A stretch of 64,000 nucleotides of DNA from Desulfomonile tiedjei DSM 6799 (GCF_000266945.1 NC_018025.1:868001-932000); one strand, 5' to 3'. Positions 34,361-51,425 are shown, counted from the first letter of the stretch. Program-made: numbers and translations. The notes: generated by a model not told the origin, from the sequence alone.

Positions 34361-35389
34361 ATGAGAGGAACCCAATTGGCTCGTCAGTGGAGAATCATTA
34401 GGCTAATAGAGAACTATAAAAGAGGCCTCAGCGGAAACGAACTTTCTCATGAACTAGGAATCCCACTTAGAACTATTTACCGCGATCTTGAAGCAATCCA
34501 AGAGGCCGGTTTTCCTATTTACACTGAAAAAGTGGGGAAGAGTTCTTATTGGAAGCTCGTAGACACCTTTAGAAAAGATTTCCCACTGCCCTTGACAGCC
34601 ACCGAACTCATGAGTCTCCACATGAGTCGAGACATATTGAGCATTTTTGAAGGAACCATATTCCAGGAGAGTATTGAAAGCTTGTTCAACAAAGTGAAGA
34701 CAGTGCTATCCCCTGAAACTCTTCGGTATTTGGAAAACATCTCCGGCCGGTTGAAAATCGGTTTTGCTTCATGCAAGGATTTCACCTCATGCAGGGAAGC
34801 GATCACAGAGATAAGTGAGGCTACTGCCAAGAAGAGGTGTGTAGAAATCCTGTATAAAGCCGTCTCTGCACGCAATGAAACCCGCAGAAAGATAGATCCT
34901 TATCAAATTTGGGTCATGAACGGAGGGTTCTATCTTATAGGTTTTTGCCATCTGAGAAAAACTGTTCGCACCTTTGCTATGGATCGGATCAAGGATTTCA
35001 ATGTTCTGGATGAGCAGTTTCATCTTCCGAGAGACTTCAACCTGGAAAACTATCTCCGCACCGCATTCAACGTAATGCGAGGAGAACCTGAGAAAATAAG
35101 AATTAGTGTGTCCTCGGCTGCTGCTCACGTCATTCGTGAACGAATATTTCACCCAACGCAGGAAGTCAGGGAACTCCCGGATGGAGGAGCTGAGATTTTT
35201 CTCAATGTACCCATCAACTATGAAATCATCTCATGGATTCTCGGGTTTGGCTCAGCCGCTAGAGTTATTGAACCGGACTCTCTGAAAAACCGCATAAGAG
35301 ACGAGCTCCGGGCTGCGGCGGCAAATTATGACAAACCACTCGCTGCAGGAGAGGCATTCACGAAAAAAATGCCTGCACGTTTGTCCTGA
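34361..35389 (+). CDS. WYL-domain transcriptional regulator next to the cas operon
   Basis: 342 aa from the ATG at 34361 (GGGGGG upstream). An N-terminal winged helix-turn-helix (LSGNELSHELGIPLRTIYRDLEAIQEAGFPIYTE) is followed by a WYL ligand-binding domain: KRCVEILYKAVSARNETRRKIDPYQIWVMNGGFYLIGFCHLRKTVRTFAMDRI, then a C-terminal beta domain. WYL regulators often sit beside CRISPR-cas loci and repress or activate them, with nucleic-acid or nucleotide ligands. It lies 128 bp upstream of cas3, in the same direction. A shared CTTCATAAAA sequence precedes both genes. Confidence 0.85.
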   Translation: MRGTQLARQWRIIRLIENYKRGLSGNELSHELGIPLRTIYRDLEAIQEAGFPIYTEKVGKSSYWKLVDTFRKDFPLPLTATELMSLHMSRDILSIFEGTIFQESIESLFNKVKTVLSPETLRYLENISGRLKIGFASCKDFTSCREAITEISEATAKKRCVEILYKAVSARNETRRKIDPYQIWVMNGGFYLIGFCHLRKTVRTFAMDRIKDFNVLDEQFHLPRDFNLENYLRTAFNVMRGEPEKIRISVSSAAAHVIRERIFHPTQEVRELPDGGAEIFLNVPINYEIISWILGFGSAARVIEPDSLKNRIRDELRAAAANYDKPLAAGEAFTKKMPARLS

Positions 35390-35459
35390 TGTGACAAACA
35401 TGTCTGGTACTAATGGGGGGATCATGATGAAAAATGACTCCTTCATAAAACGAAGCACG

Positions 35460-35476
35460 GTGTGGACAATCTACAC
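35460..35476. promoter_or_regulatory. Imperfect palindrome upstream of cas3
   Basis: GTGTGGA, CAA, TCTACAC: an inverted repeat with 6 of 7 pairs, 42 bp before the cas3 ATG. Together with CTTCATAAAA at 35441 it is a candidate operator for the WYL protein. Confidence 0.35.
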
Positions 35477-35517
35477 TCCCTTTGAAGTTTTCTAGTATCC
35501 ATCAACGGAGAACATAA

Positions 35518-37839
35518 ATGTCCGACGTCTACCTTGCACACTCAGCCAATCGATTTAACAGAGTCGATTATTTGCGGGAACACCTTAAAGACGTAGCAGC
35601 TCTTGCCCAAGAATTCGCCTCTGTGTTCGGCGCGTCAGCCGAAGCCAATGTTGTTGGCCTGCTTCACGACATCGGGAAGTACGGCAGTCTTTTTCAGAAG
35701 CGTCTGGAAAATCCACGCCAAGAGAAAGGCATTGACCATTGGTCAGCAGGCGCCTGGATTGCTCTGATGAAATTTAAGCAGCAGGGCATTGCTGCAGCAT
35801 TGGCAATTCAAGGTCACCATGTGGGCTTGCAACAACTCGATAATGACACTCTGAGGACATTGAACCTTGGGGAATTGCAGAAGAACCATCCTTTGGAATT
35901 GCGAATCTCCGAGGCCGATTGGGAAGAACTGCTCACTAGATTTCATGACGATAGCCTGCAACTGCCTGAGCCGCAGGAAATTCACACTTCCCTATTGGAG
36001 AACCACGATTTAAATGTGGCAGCAATGCTGGACATTCGCATGTTATTTTCGGCGCTGGTTGATGCCGACTTCCTGGCAACAGAGGCGCATTTTCAACCGG
36101 CAGTCACGGGGGAAAGATGCTTTCGCAAACGTGGCCTTGCTCTAAATGCAGAGAGAGATTGGAACATTCTGTCACTCTTTTTGGACGACCTTTCAGCAAA
36201 ATCAGATGCTTCTCTGGTCGTGAAAAGGCTCAGAGCAGACTTGTTGCAGGCATGTATCGTGGAAGCGTCTCGCCCTCCAGGGCTATTTACTCTAACGGCT
36301 CCGACTGGGACTGGCAAGACACTGAGCATGCTCGCTTTTGCACTGAAACATGCGCTTGTGCACGGCCTCCGGAGAATCGTCGTGGTGGTCCCGTACTTGA
36401 GTATTATTGAGCAGACCGTTAGCGCATATCGAACGGTCTTTCAATTTGCCCAAGATGGCAGCAATACGGAGCATTACATTCTGGAGCACCACAGTCTGGC
36501 CGGAACGAAACAAGTTGGGGAAGACTCTCGAGGTCGCGATGATGATATGGAGGATGAGAGCCGCCGTATGCGTCGATTGCTCGCCGAGAATTGGGATGCG
36601 CCTATTGTTGTCACTACCAACGTCCAATTCTTGGAGTCTCTCTTTGCAAATCGTTCTGCCGCTTGTCGCAAGTTGCACCGATTGGCCAGAAGCGTCATCC
36701 TCTTCGACGAGGTTCAAACGTTTTCAGTTGACAAAGCAATCCCCACATTGGCGGCCCTTTCCAGACTCGTGGAAAGGTACGATTCCACCGTCGTGTTATC
36801 CACAGCCACACAACCTGCTTTCCGTCATCTGCATTTGGCTGTTCAGAAAAGTTGTAAAGCGGGATGGCAGCCCAAAGAAATAGTCTCCGCGGAACTAAGG
36901 CTGTTTGAGCGCGCGAAAAGAACCACCGTCGAATGGTCTAATCACCCAATATCGTGGAGCGATCTGGCAGATCGTTTAGCACAGGAACGTCAGTTGTTAT
37001 GCATCGTGAATCTCAAACGGCACGCGCTGACCGTATATCGAGAACTCAAAAAGAAAAGCCTGGAAGGCTTGTTTCATATGTCCACGGATATGTGCCCTGC
37101 TCATCGAACTGAAGTACTAAAAAAGATAAACATGCGTCTAAACGAAGATAAATCATGCCGTCTCATTTCCACCCAATGTGTAGAAGCTGGCGTCGACATA
37201 GATTTTCCTACAGTTTTCAGAGCATTGGGGCCGTTTGATGCCATTGCGCAGGCAGCGGGACGATGCAACCGCAAAGGAAACTTCGGGCTCCGTACGGTGC
37301 ACGTATTTCTGCCCGACGACGAAGCGTATCCCCAAGATGGGGCTTACTCCCGGGCAGCTCAGGTAACCCGAATGTTCCTCAATGAATTAGAGAACTCGGA
37401 CGTGGACATACACTCACCCGGAATGTTCCACGAGTACTATTGCCGATTATATGATTTGTTGGACATGGAAAGCCAGAATAGGCCTCTGAAAGATGCTCTT
37501 AACCTGAGAGATTTCACAAAAGTGGCCGACCTATATCGAATCATCGACAGTGATACCATCAACGTGTTAGTCCCATATGATCATCAAACCTTTCAGAAGC
37601 TTCGGAATGAAGCATTGGCAAGCGGTATCACGAGGCACTGGATTGCCAAGGCGCGGCCATATACCATAGGGATGTTTCGGCCAAAGCCCGATCACCCTCT
37701 CTGGCTATATCTGGAAGCTGTTCCGCTAAAGAGCAGAAAGCCTTCTGGGGATTGGTTCGTCTATTTTGAGGCTCGTCACTACAGTTCAGAGACGGGGTTA
37801 GTCGTCCCCTCTGAATTGAGCGACTGCCTGATAGCCTAA
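35518..37839 (+). CDS. cas3: Cas3 nuclease-helicase, type I-C
   Basis: 773 aa, HD nuclease fused to SF2 helicase. The HD domain has GLLHDIGKYG near residue 52, DHWSAGA and GHHVG. The helicase has Walker A APTGTGKT near residue 260, a DEAD-box variant LFDEVQTF near 396, STATQPAF (motif III), and QAAGRCNRKG (motif VI). It is recruited by Cascade to nick and degrade target DNA. First gene of a seven-gene operon; GGAGA precedes the ATG. All catalytic motifs are intact, so interference is likely active. Confidence 0.95.
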   Translation: MSDVYLAHSANRFNRVDYLREHLKDVAALAQEFASVFGASAEANVVGLLHDIGKYGSLFQKRLENPRQEKGIDHWSAGAWIALMKFKQQGIAAALAIQGHHVGLQQLDNDTLRTLNLGELQKNHPLELRISEADWEELLTRFHDDSLQLPEPQEIHTSLLENHDLNVAAMLDIRMLFSALVDADFLATEAHFQPAVTGERCFRKRGLALNAERDWNILSLFLDDLSAKSDASLVVKRLRADLLQACIVEASRPPGLFTLTAPTGTGKTLSMLAFALKHALVHGLRRIVVVVPYLSIIEQTVSAYRTVFQFAQDGSNTEHYILEHHSLAGTKQVGEDSRGRDDDMEDESRRMRRLLAENWDAPIVVTTNVQFLESLFANRSAACRKLHRLARSVILFDEVQTFSVDKAIPTLAALSRLVERYDSTVVLSTATQPAFRHLHLAVQKSCKAGWQPKEIVSAELRLFERAKRTTVEWSNHPISWSDLADRLAQERQLLCIVNLKRHALTVYRELKKKSLEGLFHMSTDMCPAHRTEVLKKINMRLNEDKSCRLISTQCVEAGVDIDFPTVFRALGPFDAIAQAAGRCNRKGNFGLRTVHVFLPDDEAYPQDGAYSRAAQVTRMFLNELENSDVDIHSPGMFHEYYCRLYDLLDMESQNRPLKDALNLRDFTKVADLYRIIDSDTINVLVPYDHQTFQKLRNEALASGITRHWIAKARPYTIGMFRPKPDHPLWLYLEAVPLKSRKPSGDWFVYFEARHYSSETGLVVPSELSDCLIA

Positions 37840-37861
37840 ATAAGTTCACAAAGGAGGTCAT

Positions 37862-38605
37862 ATGCGTCCGAACGATCAAGTTCTGGAGGTGTGGGGCGAG
37901 TTCGCCTGTTTTTCCAGACCGGAATTTAAAGTGGAACGTTTCAGCTACCCCATTATCACCCCATCGGCTGCTCGCGGGATATTTGATGCAATCTACTGCA
38001 AACCTAATAAAGATCCAACACGAGCCGAATTTAGATGGCAGGTGACCAAAATAGAAATTCTAAATCCTCCGAAGTACATCGCTTTGCGCAGGAATGAAGT
38101 AAAAGAAAAAGTCTCCGTCAAACCTGCATGGATTACGGGAAAGGAAAATCCCAAACCCATTTTGGCTGATGCGACGAAGGATGCTGTGGGAGGAAACGAC
38201 GAGAAAGGGCGCACTCAGCGGCAGACGATGGCGCTAAAAGACGTTCGATATCGTCTGCATGCTCAGATTCGTCCCTGGAAAGGCTTTGAAAGCAGCCTCC
38301 CTGCGCTCGAAGCTCAGTTCAGAAGACGCTCCCGAAACGGTAAGTGTATATACCAGCCCTATTTTGGTTGTCGTGAATTCCCCGCCTATTTTGAATTAGT
38401 AGAAGTCCTTTCGGACGCTGCCAAGCCAGTCTCGATTGATATCGATATCGGCCTAATGCTCTATGATGTCTTTGATCTGTCAAAGCCTGGGACAAGTGAC
38501 GATCAGCCCAATATAAGTCTGTTCCAATGCAAGGTTCGTCAAGGCATTGTCGAGATTCCGGATTATGACAACGATGAGGTGCTTAAACCACACCTAGGGG
38601 GATGA
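37862..38605 (+). CDS. cas5c: Cas5d (Cas5c), crRNA-processing Cascade subunit
   Basis: 247 aa. The N-terminus VLEVWGEFACFSRPEFKVERFSYPIITPSAARGIFDAIYCKP is the type I-C Cas5 signature. In this subtype, which has no Cas6, Cas5d cleaves the pre-crRNA at the repeat and stays on the crRNA 5' handle. AAAGGAGG precedes the ATG at 37862. Its stop overlaps the cas8c start (ATGA), showing translational coupling. Confidence 0.95.
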   Translation: MRPNDQVLEVWGEFACFSRPEFKVERFSYPIITPSAARGIFDAIYCKPNKDPTRAEFRWQVTKIEILNPPKYIALRRNEVKEKVSVKPAWITGKENPKPILADATKDAVGGNDEKGRTQRQTMALKDVRYRLHAQIRPWKGFESSLPALEAQFRRRSRNGKCIYQPYFGCREFPAYFELVEVLSDAAKPVSIDIDIGLMLYDVFDLSKPGTSDDQPNISLFQCKVRQGIVEIPDYDNDEVLKPHLGG

Positions 38606-40461
38606 TAATGCTTCAGTTGTTGCTGAAATACGCCGCGGAAAACCTTGAACCCGAGCCCGGCTTCGCGTCTAAAGACGTTCGTTGGGCAGTCATCTGCGGC
38701 CAAGACGGAAAATACCAAGGGGTCATTGAGCTCGGTGACGTAAACACAGAGAAGAACCTGGGGACAACGTTCCCCAAATGCCCGGATCTCAGCCAGCCCG
38801 AACTCGTTTTAGGGAGCACCACCAAATGCCATTTTTTGGTAGAAACCGCTAAAGTGGTGATGCTGTTCGATCCCGCGAAGAAGGATTCCGATTACATCAC
38901 CCCTGATGAAGGCTCTCATGCTAAACATGAGTTTTTTGTGAGTTTGCTTCGTCAGGCAGCCTTAGAAATGAGCCAATTGATGACTGTCGCTGACTGCATT
39001 TCGAATCAAGATGTGATCAAACAAGCTTGCAGAGACCTGAAAAGGCAAAAAGCACAGGCGAATGACAAGGTTACTTTCCGTATTGGAAATGCATTTCCTG
39101 TCGAATCCCATCAATGGCACGAGTGGTGGCGGAATTTCAGAAAGAACCTGGCTGATACCAAATCTGAAAAGAGAATCAAAAAGGCAGGACCAAAGAAGAC
39201 TGCCACCGGGGTGATGCGATGTTTTGCGAGCGGTGAACTGGTCGAGCCTCTGCTCACGCATCCCAAAATTAAAGGTCTCGAAAAAGTCGGCGGCCTGCAA
39301 TCCGGAGATGCTCTCATAGGCTTTGATAAAGACGCTTTCTGCTCGTACGACTTGCAACAATCTGCTAATGCCGCGGTTTCTGAGCAAGCTGCCACAGCTT
39401 ACCGGGATGCTCTCAATCATCTCATTAAGAAAAATGGTCACGTTTTGGCTGGCATGAAAATCGTTCATTGGTTTAAGGAGAAGATCGAGCCGCCCGATGA
39501 TCCTCTATCATGGCTTCAAGATGATCCGAATCTGCAAAAAGCTTCTGCTGAGGAAAGAGCACGAGAACTTCTTGACAGCATCCGCACAGGTAAACGTATC
39601 GACCTCCTAAATAATCGTTATTATGCTCTCACGCTTTCTGGAGCAGCGGGGAGAGTTATGGTGCGGGATTGGATGGAAGGCGCTTTCGAAGAGTTGGTGG
39701 AGAATGTGAGTTGCTGGTTCGATGATCTTGCCATTGTCGACTGTTTTGGAAATCCGCCGACAAAATCGCCGAAACTTGAAACAGTGTTGACAAGTCTCCT
39801 CCTTCCACGAAAACACAAACAAGAATATCGGGATTGGGTAGCGTCCATTGGGCCTGCACGGATGGGGCTCTGGCAGGCTGCTATCCGCGGCACCGGTATA
39901 CCTCATGTGGTGGTCTCACGTCTCGTTCCACTCCACAATGCGTTCGTGAGTAACGGAACGCTTGAAGCGGCGTTGAATGCCAATGAGAACGTAGGATTGT
40001 TCATTTCTTTGCTTCAGACGCGAATGGGTTTGTTGAAAGCATACCACACAAGAAAGCATAGGATTAATGGAGGAAATCTCATGAGTGGAACTCTAAAACC
40101 TGGATTGAATGAGGATCATCCGAGTTCGGCCTACCACTGTGGGCGACTCATGGCAGTCCTCGCCGATGTACAACGTGCTGCATTGCCTGATGTGGGAGCG
40201 GGAATTGTGCAGCGGTACTACGCGGCGGCCAGTGCCACGCCTGCTCTCATTCTCGGCCGTTTGACACGTTTGAGTCAATTCCATTTGAGTAAACTGAAGA
40301 CGCCTCTGGCCAGATGGTATGAGAAAAGGCTATCCAGCATATGGGCACTACTTGGAGATGGCCCTCCACGCACGCTTGATCTGGAGAAACAGAGCCTCTT
40401 TGCTCTAGGGTATTACCAACAAATGGCCTTTCGTGAAGATAAAGGAGGACAAGATGAGTAA
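38602..40461 (+). CDS. cas8c: Cas8c (Csd1), large Cascade subunit
   Basis: 619 aa, the usual Csd1 length. Features of the family include the opening LQLLLKYAAENLEPEPGFASKDVRWAVICGQDGKYQGVIEL, GLQSGDALIGFDKDAFCSYDLQQSANAAVSEQAATAYRDALNHLI, and the C-terminal SSAYHCGRLMAVLADVQRAALPDVGAGIVQRYYAAASATPALILGRLTRL, which in I-C also gives an internal Cas11c product. The protein recognises the PAM and holds the non-target strand. Overlaps cas5 (4 bp) and cas7 (8 bp). Confidence 0.95.
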   Translation: MIMLQLLLKYAAENLEPEPGFASKDVRWAVICGQDGKYQGVIELGDVNTEKNLGTTFPKCPDLSQPELVLGSTTKCHFLVETAKVVMLFDPAKKDSDYITPDEGSHAKHEFFVSLLRQAALEMSQLMTVADCISNQDVIKQACRDLKRQKAQANDKVTFRIGNAFPVESHQWHEWWRNFRKNLADTKSEKRIKKAGPKKTATGVMRCFASGELVEPLLTHPKIKGLEKVGGLQSGDALIGFDKDAFCSYDLQQSANAAVSEQAATAYRDALNHLIKKNGHVLAGMKIVHWFKEKIEPPDDPLSWLQDDPNLQKASAEERARELLDSIRTGKRIDLLNNRYYALTLSGAAGRVMVRDWMEGAFEELVENVSCWFDDLAIVDCFGNPPTKSPKLETVLTSLLLPRKHKQEYRDWVASIGPARMGLWQAAIRGTGIPHVVVSRLVPLHNAFVSNGTLEAALNANENVGLFISLLQTRMGLLKAYHTRKHRINGGNLMSGTLKPGLNEDHPSSAYHCGRLMAVLADVQRAALPDVGAGIVQRYYAAASATPALILGRLTRLSQFHLSKLKTPLARWYEKRLSSIWALLGDGPPRTLDLEKQSLFALGYYQQMAFREDKGGQDE

Positions 40462-41488
40462 TACAATCGGGAACCGTTATGAGTTCATGTACATGTTTGA
40501 TTGTGAAAACGGAAATCCCAATGGCGATCCTGACGCAGGCAATTCCCCGCGCATCGATCCTGAGGACATGCGTGGATTAGTATCTGATGTCGCTCAAAAA
40601 CGTAGAATTCGGAATTATGTTCAAATCGCCAAACAAAATATTCTCCCATATGGGATTTTTGTGCAGCATGGGACAAACCTCAACACCAAAATTGCACTAG
40701 CTCACGAGAAAAGCGGCGGTATGCCGCCTTTCGACGAAAAGAAAAAGAAATGGAAAACCAACGGCGAGAAGGCCGCGGCAGCCGGAAAATGGCTATGCTC
40801 AAATTTCTATGACGTGCGGACTTTTGGCGCAGTGCTGAGCACTGGACCCAATGCCGGACAAATCCGCGGTGCAGTTCAGCTTTCGTTTGCCCGCTCTGTT
40901 GATCCCATTTTACCGCTGGATTTGTCTATCACGCGCATGGCCGTGACCGACAACGAGATAAAAGGGCCAGATGTAGGATCAAAAGATTTCGAACAATGGG
41001 AGAAAATTCAGCCAGAGGATCAACTTCGCACGATGGGGCGCAAAAACTTGATTCCATATGGCCTTTACGTTGCCAAGGGCTTCATCAGTGCGCACTTGGC
41101 CGAGGGAACTGGTTTCAGCGAACAAGACCTGAGCATCTTCTGGGACGCCCTGCTGAACATGTTCGAGCACGACCGTTCGGCGAGCAAAGGAATCATGTCC
41201 GTTCGGGAGCCCATTGTTGTTTTCAAACATATTGGTACTGACACCAACTCCGATCAACGCAAGCAACAGGCCAAGCTGGGTTGCGCACCTGCTCATAAGT
41301 TGTTCGATCTAATAGATGTTAGGAAACGGGACGAGGTCGAGGTTCCTAGGTCTTTCTCTGATTACAGAGTCCTTTTTGACAAGAGCAAATTACCAAAGGG
41401 CGTTCAGGTGGGGTTTGTTCTTTCAGGCGAAAACGGAAAGGCTCATATCCAATGGGATGTCGTTCCAGAGATGGTGATTGCACACTGA
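40454..41488 (+). CDS. cas7: Cas7c (Csd2), Cascade backbone subunit
   Basis: 344 aa from the ATG at 40454, preceded by AAAGGAGG. The family signature NRYEFMYMFDCENGNPNGDPDAGNSPRIDPED is at the N-terminus, followed by VSDVAQKRRIRNYV and TFGAVLSTG. Multiple copies polymerise along the crRNA spacer. Fully intact. Confidence 0.95.
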   Translation: MSNTIGNRYEFMYMFDCENGNPNGDPDAGNSPRIDPEDMRGLVSDVAQKRRIRNYVQIAKQNILPYGIFVQHGTNLNTKIALAHEKSGGMPPFDEKKKKWKTNGEKAAAAGKWLCSNFYDVRTFGAVLSTGPNAGQIRGAVQLSFARSVDPILPLDLSITRMAVTDNEIKGPDVGSKDFEQWEKIQPEDQLRTMGRKNLIPYGLYVAKGFISAHLAEGTGFSEQDLSIFWDALLNMFEHDRSASKGIMSVREPIVVFKHIGTDTNSDQRKQQAKLGCAPAHKLFDLIDVRKRDEVEVPRSFSDYRVLFDKSKLPKGVQVGFVLSGENGKAHIQWDVVPEMVIAH

Positions 41489-41508
41489 CATGAGGCTTGG
41501 GGGGCGTG

Positions 41509-42219
41509 ATGTACGAAGATGACAAGCTACTTCCACTGTCCGCGTTGCAGCACGTGCAGTTCTGCGAGCGACGGGCTGCATTGGTACATCTTGAATGCAT
41601 ATGGCAAGACAACGTGTTTACTGCCGAAGGCACGGTCGGGCACGAGCGGGTCCACAGCCTCACAAAGACTGAAGTTCGTGGAGATCTTCGCATAGCCCGG
41701 GGGTTGTTGATTCGCTCTTTGCAGCTCGGCTTGTCCGGGAAAGCAGATGTGGTGGAGTTCCATCGTGTGGAAGTCCATCCAGGGGAAAAAGCAAAAGACA
41801 GCGAATCCACAAGCGTCCGTTTGCCTGGCGTAAGCGGATTGTGGCGTCCGTATCCGGTGGAGTACAAACGGGGTCGACTGCGGTCGAACCGGAGCTTTGA
41901 GGTTCAAGTCTGTGCACAGGCGATGTGCCTGGAGGAAATGCTCCAAACCACGATTGAGCGCGGAGCCATCTTTTTCGGAGAGACTGCCAGGAGACTAGAA
42001 TTGAAGTTCGACACCGATCTCAGATCTGAAACAGTTGCTACTGCTTTTCGGCTCCATGAGATCATGAATTCTGGGATAACGCCTCCGGCCAAATTTGAGA
42101 ATAAATGCAAGAAGTGCTCTCTGTTGGATGTGTGCATGCCCAAAATCACAGGCCATCGGAGTAAGGTTGAAACCTATCTTCGACGGACAATCCGTGAAGC
42201 GATGGAGACAAATCGATGA
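41509..42219 (+). CDS. cas4: Cas4 exonuclease, spacer-selection factor
   Basis: 236 aa from the ATG at 41509. RecB-like nuclease motifs GKADVVEF and YPVEYKRGR are present, together with the Fe-S Cys set: LQHVQFCERRAALVH at the N-terminus and CKKCSLLDVCMP at the C-terminus. In type I-C, Cas4 works with Cas1 to trim pre-spacers and fix PAM orientation. The stop overlaps cas1 (ATGA). Confidence 0.93.
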   Translation: MYEDDKLLPLSALQHVQFCERRAALVHLECIWQDNVFTAEGTVGHERVHSLTKTEVRGDLRIARGLLIRSLQLGLSGKADVVEFHRVEVHPGEKAKDSESTSVRLPGVSGLWRPYPVEYKRGRLRSNRSFEVQVCAQAMCLEEMLQTTIERGAIFFGETARRLELKFDTDLRSETVATAFRLHEIMNSGITPPAKFENKCKKCSLLDVCMPKITGHRSKVETYLRRTIREAMETNR

Positions 42220-43247
42220 AGCGTGTGCTCAACACATTGTATGTCATGACCGAAGGATCGTATCTTTCCCGAGACGGCGACACAGTAAAAGTGCAGGTGG
42301 AAGAGGAGACCAGGCTTCGAGTGCCGATCCACACGCTTGACGGGATCGTGTGTTTTGGGCGCGTGACCTGCAGCCAACCTCTGATGGATCTTTGCTGCGC
42401 CCATCAGGTCAATATATCGTTCATGAGCATGACCGGGCGCTTTTGGGCACGAGTGCAAGGCCCTGTCCACGGTAACGTGTTGTTGCGAAGGGAGCATTAC
42501 CGGAGAGCCGATGACCAAAATACACGTCAGTCTGTGGCATGCCCGATTGTTACCGCAAAGGTCCTCAATTGTAGGCACGTGCTTCTTCGGGCGGTGAGAG
42601 ACCATGCTGATAAAATCGATGAAACACGTATCAGAGATGCTGCTGCAAAATTAGCAGAAGTCGCAGAGTCGCTCCAGCACGGGCCAACTCTGGAAACAGT
42701 CAGAGCACTGGAGGGAGAAGCAGCGCGACATTACTTCCAGGTCTTTGATCACCTGATTACAGTTCAAAAGGAGGATTTTTTCTTCAGGGGAAGGAGCAGA
42801 CGCCCGCCTCTGGACAGCATGAACGCTTTGCTTTCATTTCTCTATTCGGTGCTAACTCATGATGCGGTCTCGTCTCTGGAGGCCGTTGGTTTAGATCCCT
42901 GCGTGGGATTTCTTCATGAAGACCGGCCAGGCCGACCGAGTCTCGCTCTAGATCTCATGGAGGAATTCAGGCCGGTGCTCGTGGACCGTTTGGCATTATC
43001 GCTAGTAAACCGGCAGCAAGTCCGCTCTAAAGGTTTCAAGCAAACTGAAAGCGGGGCAGTGCTCATGGATGATGAAACGAGGAAGAGAGTCCTCACAGCT
43101 TATCAGGATCGCAAGAAAGAGGAAATTACGCATCCATTTCTGGGAGAGAAAATGCGGACCGGGCTTCTTGTGCATTCCCAGGCACTTTTGTTTGCTCGAT
43201 ATCTGAGGGGAGACCTTGATGCATATCCCCCGTTTTTTTGGAGGTAA
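42216..43247 (+). CDS. cas1: Cas1 integrase
   Basis: 343 aa. Metal-binding residues are in the expected places: Glu in VRALEGEAARHYFQVF, His in CVGFLHEDRPGRPSLALDLMEEFRP and Asp in the same motif. The start ATG overlaps the cas4 stop. With Cas2 it integrates new spacers at the leader end. Intact. Confidence 0.95.
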   Translation: MKRVLNTLYVMTEGSYLSRDGDTVKVQVEEETRLRVPIHTLDGIVCFGRVTCSQPLMDLCCAHQVNISFMSMTGRFWARVQGPVHGNVLLRREHYRRADDQNTRQSVACPIVTAKVLNCRHVLLRAVRDHADKIDETRIRDAAAKLAEVAESLQHGPTLETVRALEGEAARHYFQVFDHLITVQKEDFFFRGRSRRPPLDSMNALLSFLYSVLTHDAVSSLEAVGLDPCVGFLHEDRPGRPSLALDLMEEFRPVLVDRLALSLVNRQQVRSKGFKQTESGAVLMDDETRKRVLTAYQDRKKEEITHPFLGEKMRTGLLVHSQALLFARYLRGDLDAYPPFFWR

Positions 43248-43255
43248 GTATAGCC

Positions 43256-43546
43256 ATGCTGGTGCTCGTGACCTATGACGTGAACGTGCAGACTCCGGAA
43301 GGTAGGAAACGACTTCGTCTGGTAGCAAAGACCTGCAAGAACATGTGTCAGCGAGTTCAGAAATCGGTGTTCGAATGTCTGGTCGATCCGGCGGAGTGGG
43401 TCATTCTGAAAAACAAGTTGGAGGGGACAATCGACCCGGAGATTGACAGTCTTCGATTCTATTATCTTGGAAAGAACTGGAAGCGACGAGTGGATCATAT
43501 GGGTGCCAAAGAGCCGTACGATCCAGAGGGACCACTTTTGGTATAG
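43256..43546 (+). CDS. cas2: Cas2
   Basis: 96 aa from the ATG at 43256 with GGAGGT upstream. The ferredoxin-like fold begins MLVLVTYDVNVQTPEGRKRLR, with the conserved Asp in TYDV, and ends RVDHMGAKEPYDPEGPLLV, as in I-C Cas2. Structural partner of Cas1 in spacer acquisition. Last gene of the operon, 188 bp before the first repeat. Confidence 0.94.
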   Translation: MLVLVTYDVNVQTPEGRKRLRLVAKTCKNMCQRVQKSVFECLVDPAEWVILKNKLEGTIDPEIDSLRFYYLGKNWKRRVDHMGAKEPYDPEGPLLV

Positions 43547-43734
43547 AGGCGATAATTGCGAACCTGAAGCTCACATGAAAAGGCCCCAGGTTTCGCAGAA
43601 GATGCAACATTCTGTAATTATGAGAGAATATTATTGTCTTTCTGTGGAGGGATGGTCGGCATGCGAATGCCAAGATCAGGATCGCAGAACAGATGATTGT
43701 AAACACTCATTGATGCGGGTCTCAGAGCTCCGCA
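43547..43734 (+). promoter_or_regulatory. CRISPR leader
   Basis: 188 bp between the cas2 stop and the first repeat, with AT-rich patches (GAGAATATTATTGTC). It must contain the array promoter and the Cas1-Cas2 recognition region. Its end was placed at the leader side because the opposite end of the array degenerates. No exact promoter could be picked. Confidence 0.65.
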
Positions 43735-51030
<7,296 letters not shown>

Positions 51031-51066
51031 AACTGGAATGTGAGGGTTTCAGAAACCGGGCAGGTA

Positions 51067-51098
51067 GTCGTCCCTCACGCAGAGGTACTTCGTTTCAC
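51067..51098 (+). repeat. Degenerate terminal CRISPR repeat
   Basis: GTCGTCCCTCACGCAGAGGT matches the repeat start with two changes, then diverges to end GTTTCAC. It lies one 36-bp spacer after the last good repeat. It marks the oldest end of the array. Confidence 0.75.
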
Positions 51099-51260
51099 AC
51101 GGACGCAATCATCTTTCGGAAGAAGAAACCAAGAATGATTTTCCCATTATTCAGATAGCAAGCGGAGGCTGAGAGAGTTGCATCCGTCTATCTGCTGCGC
51201 AAAATAACAAACGGTTAGAGTCGACTCCTTGATGTTTTTGCAGCACCGGTTCCCCAGAGA

Positions 51261-51285
51261 TGAGACATGTTTCATCTCTGTCTCA
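51261..51285. promoter_or_regulatory. TGAGACA/TGTCTCA palindromes upstream of hemB (candidate activator site)
   Basis: TGAGACA (51261-51267) and TGTCTCA (51279-51285) are inverted, and an inner TGAGACATGTTTCA is itself a near-palindrome. It lies about 125-150 bp upstream of the sigma-54 promoter match at 51409. The 12-mer TGAGACATGTYT recurs at 56487-56498. Confidence 0.5.
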
Positions 51286-51408
51286 CGGCAGAGCAGGCAT
51301 GTCCCATAATAGGACGGGATAGTGAGGACGCAATCAAAGACAAAGTTAATGCGCTCCCCAACAGTGCGTATTCACGGAGTTAATTATGTTTACTCAAGTT
51401 CCGCTCAG

Positions 51409-51425
51409 GTGGCATACCAAATGCA
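51409..51425 (+). promoter_or_regulatory. Sigma-54 promoter of hemB
   Basis: GTGGCATACCAAATGCA has GG (51411-51412) and GC (51423-51424) at exact -24/-12 spacing. It is 67 bp before the hemB ATG. It closely resembles the TTGGCATACTAAGTGCT match at 54784-54800. Confidence 0.6.
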
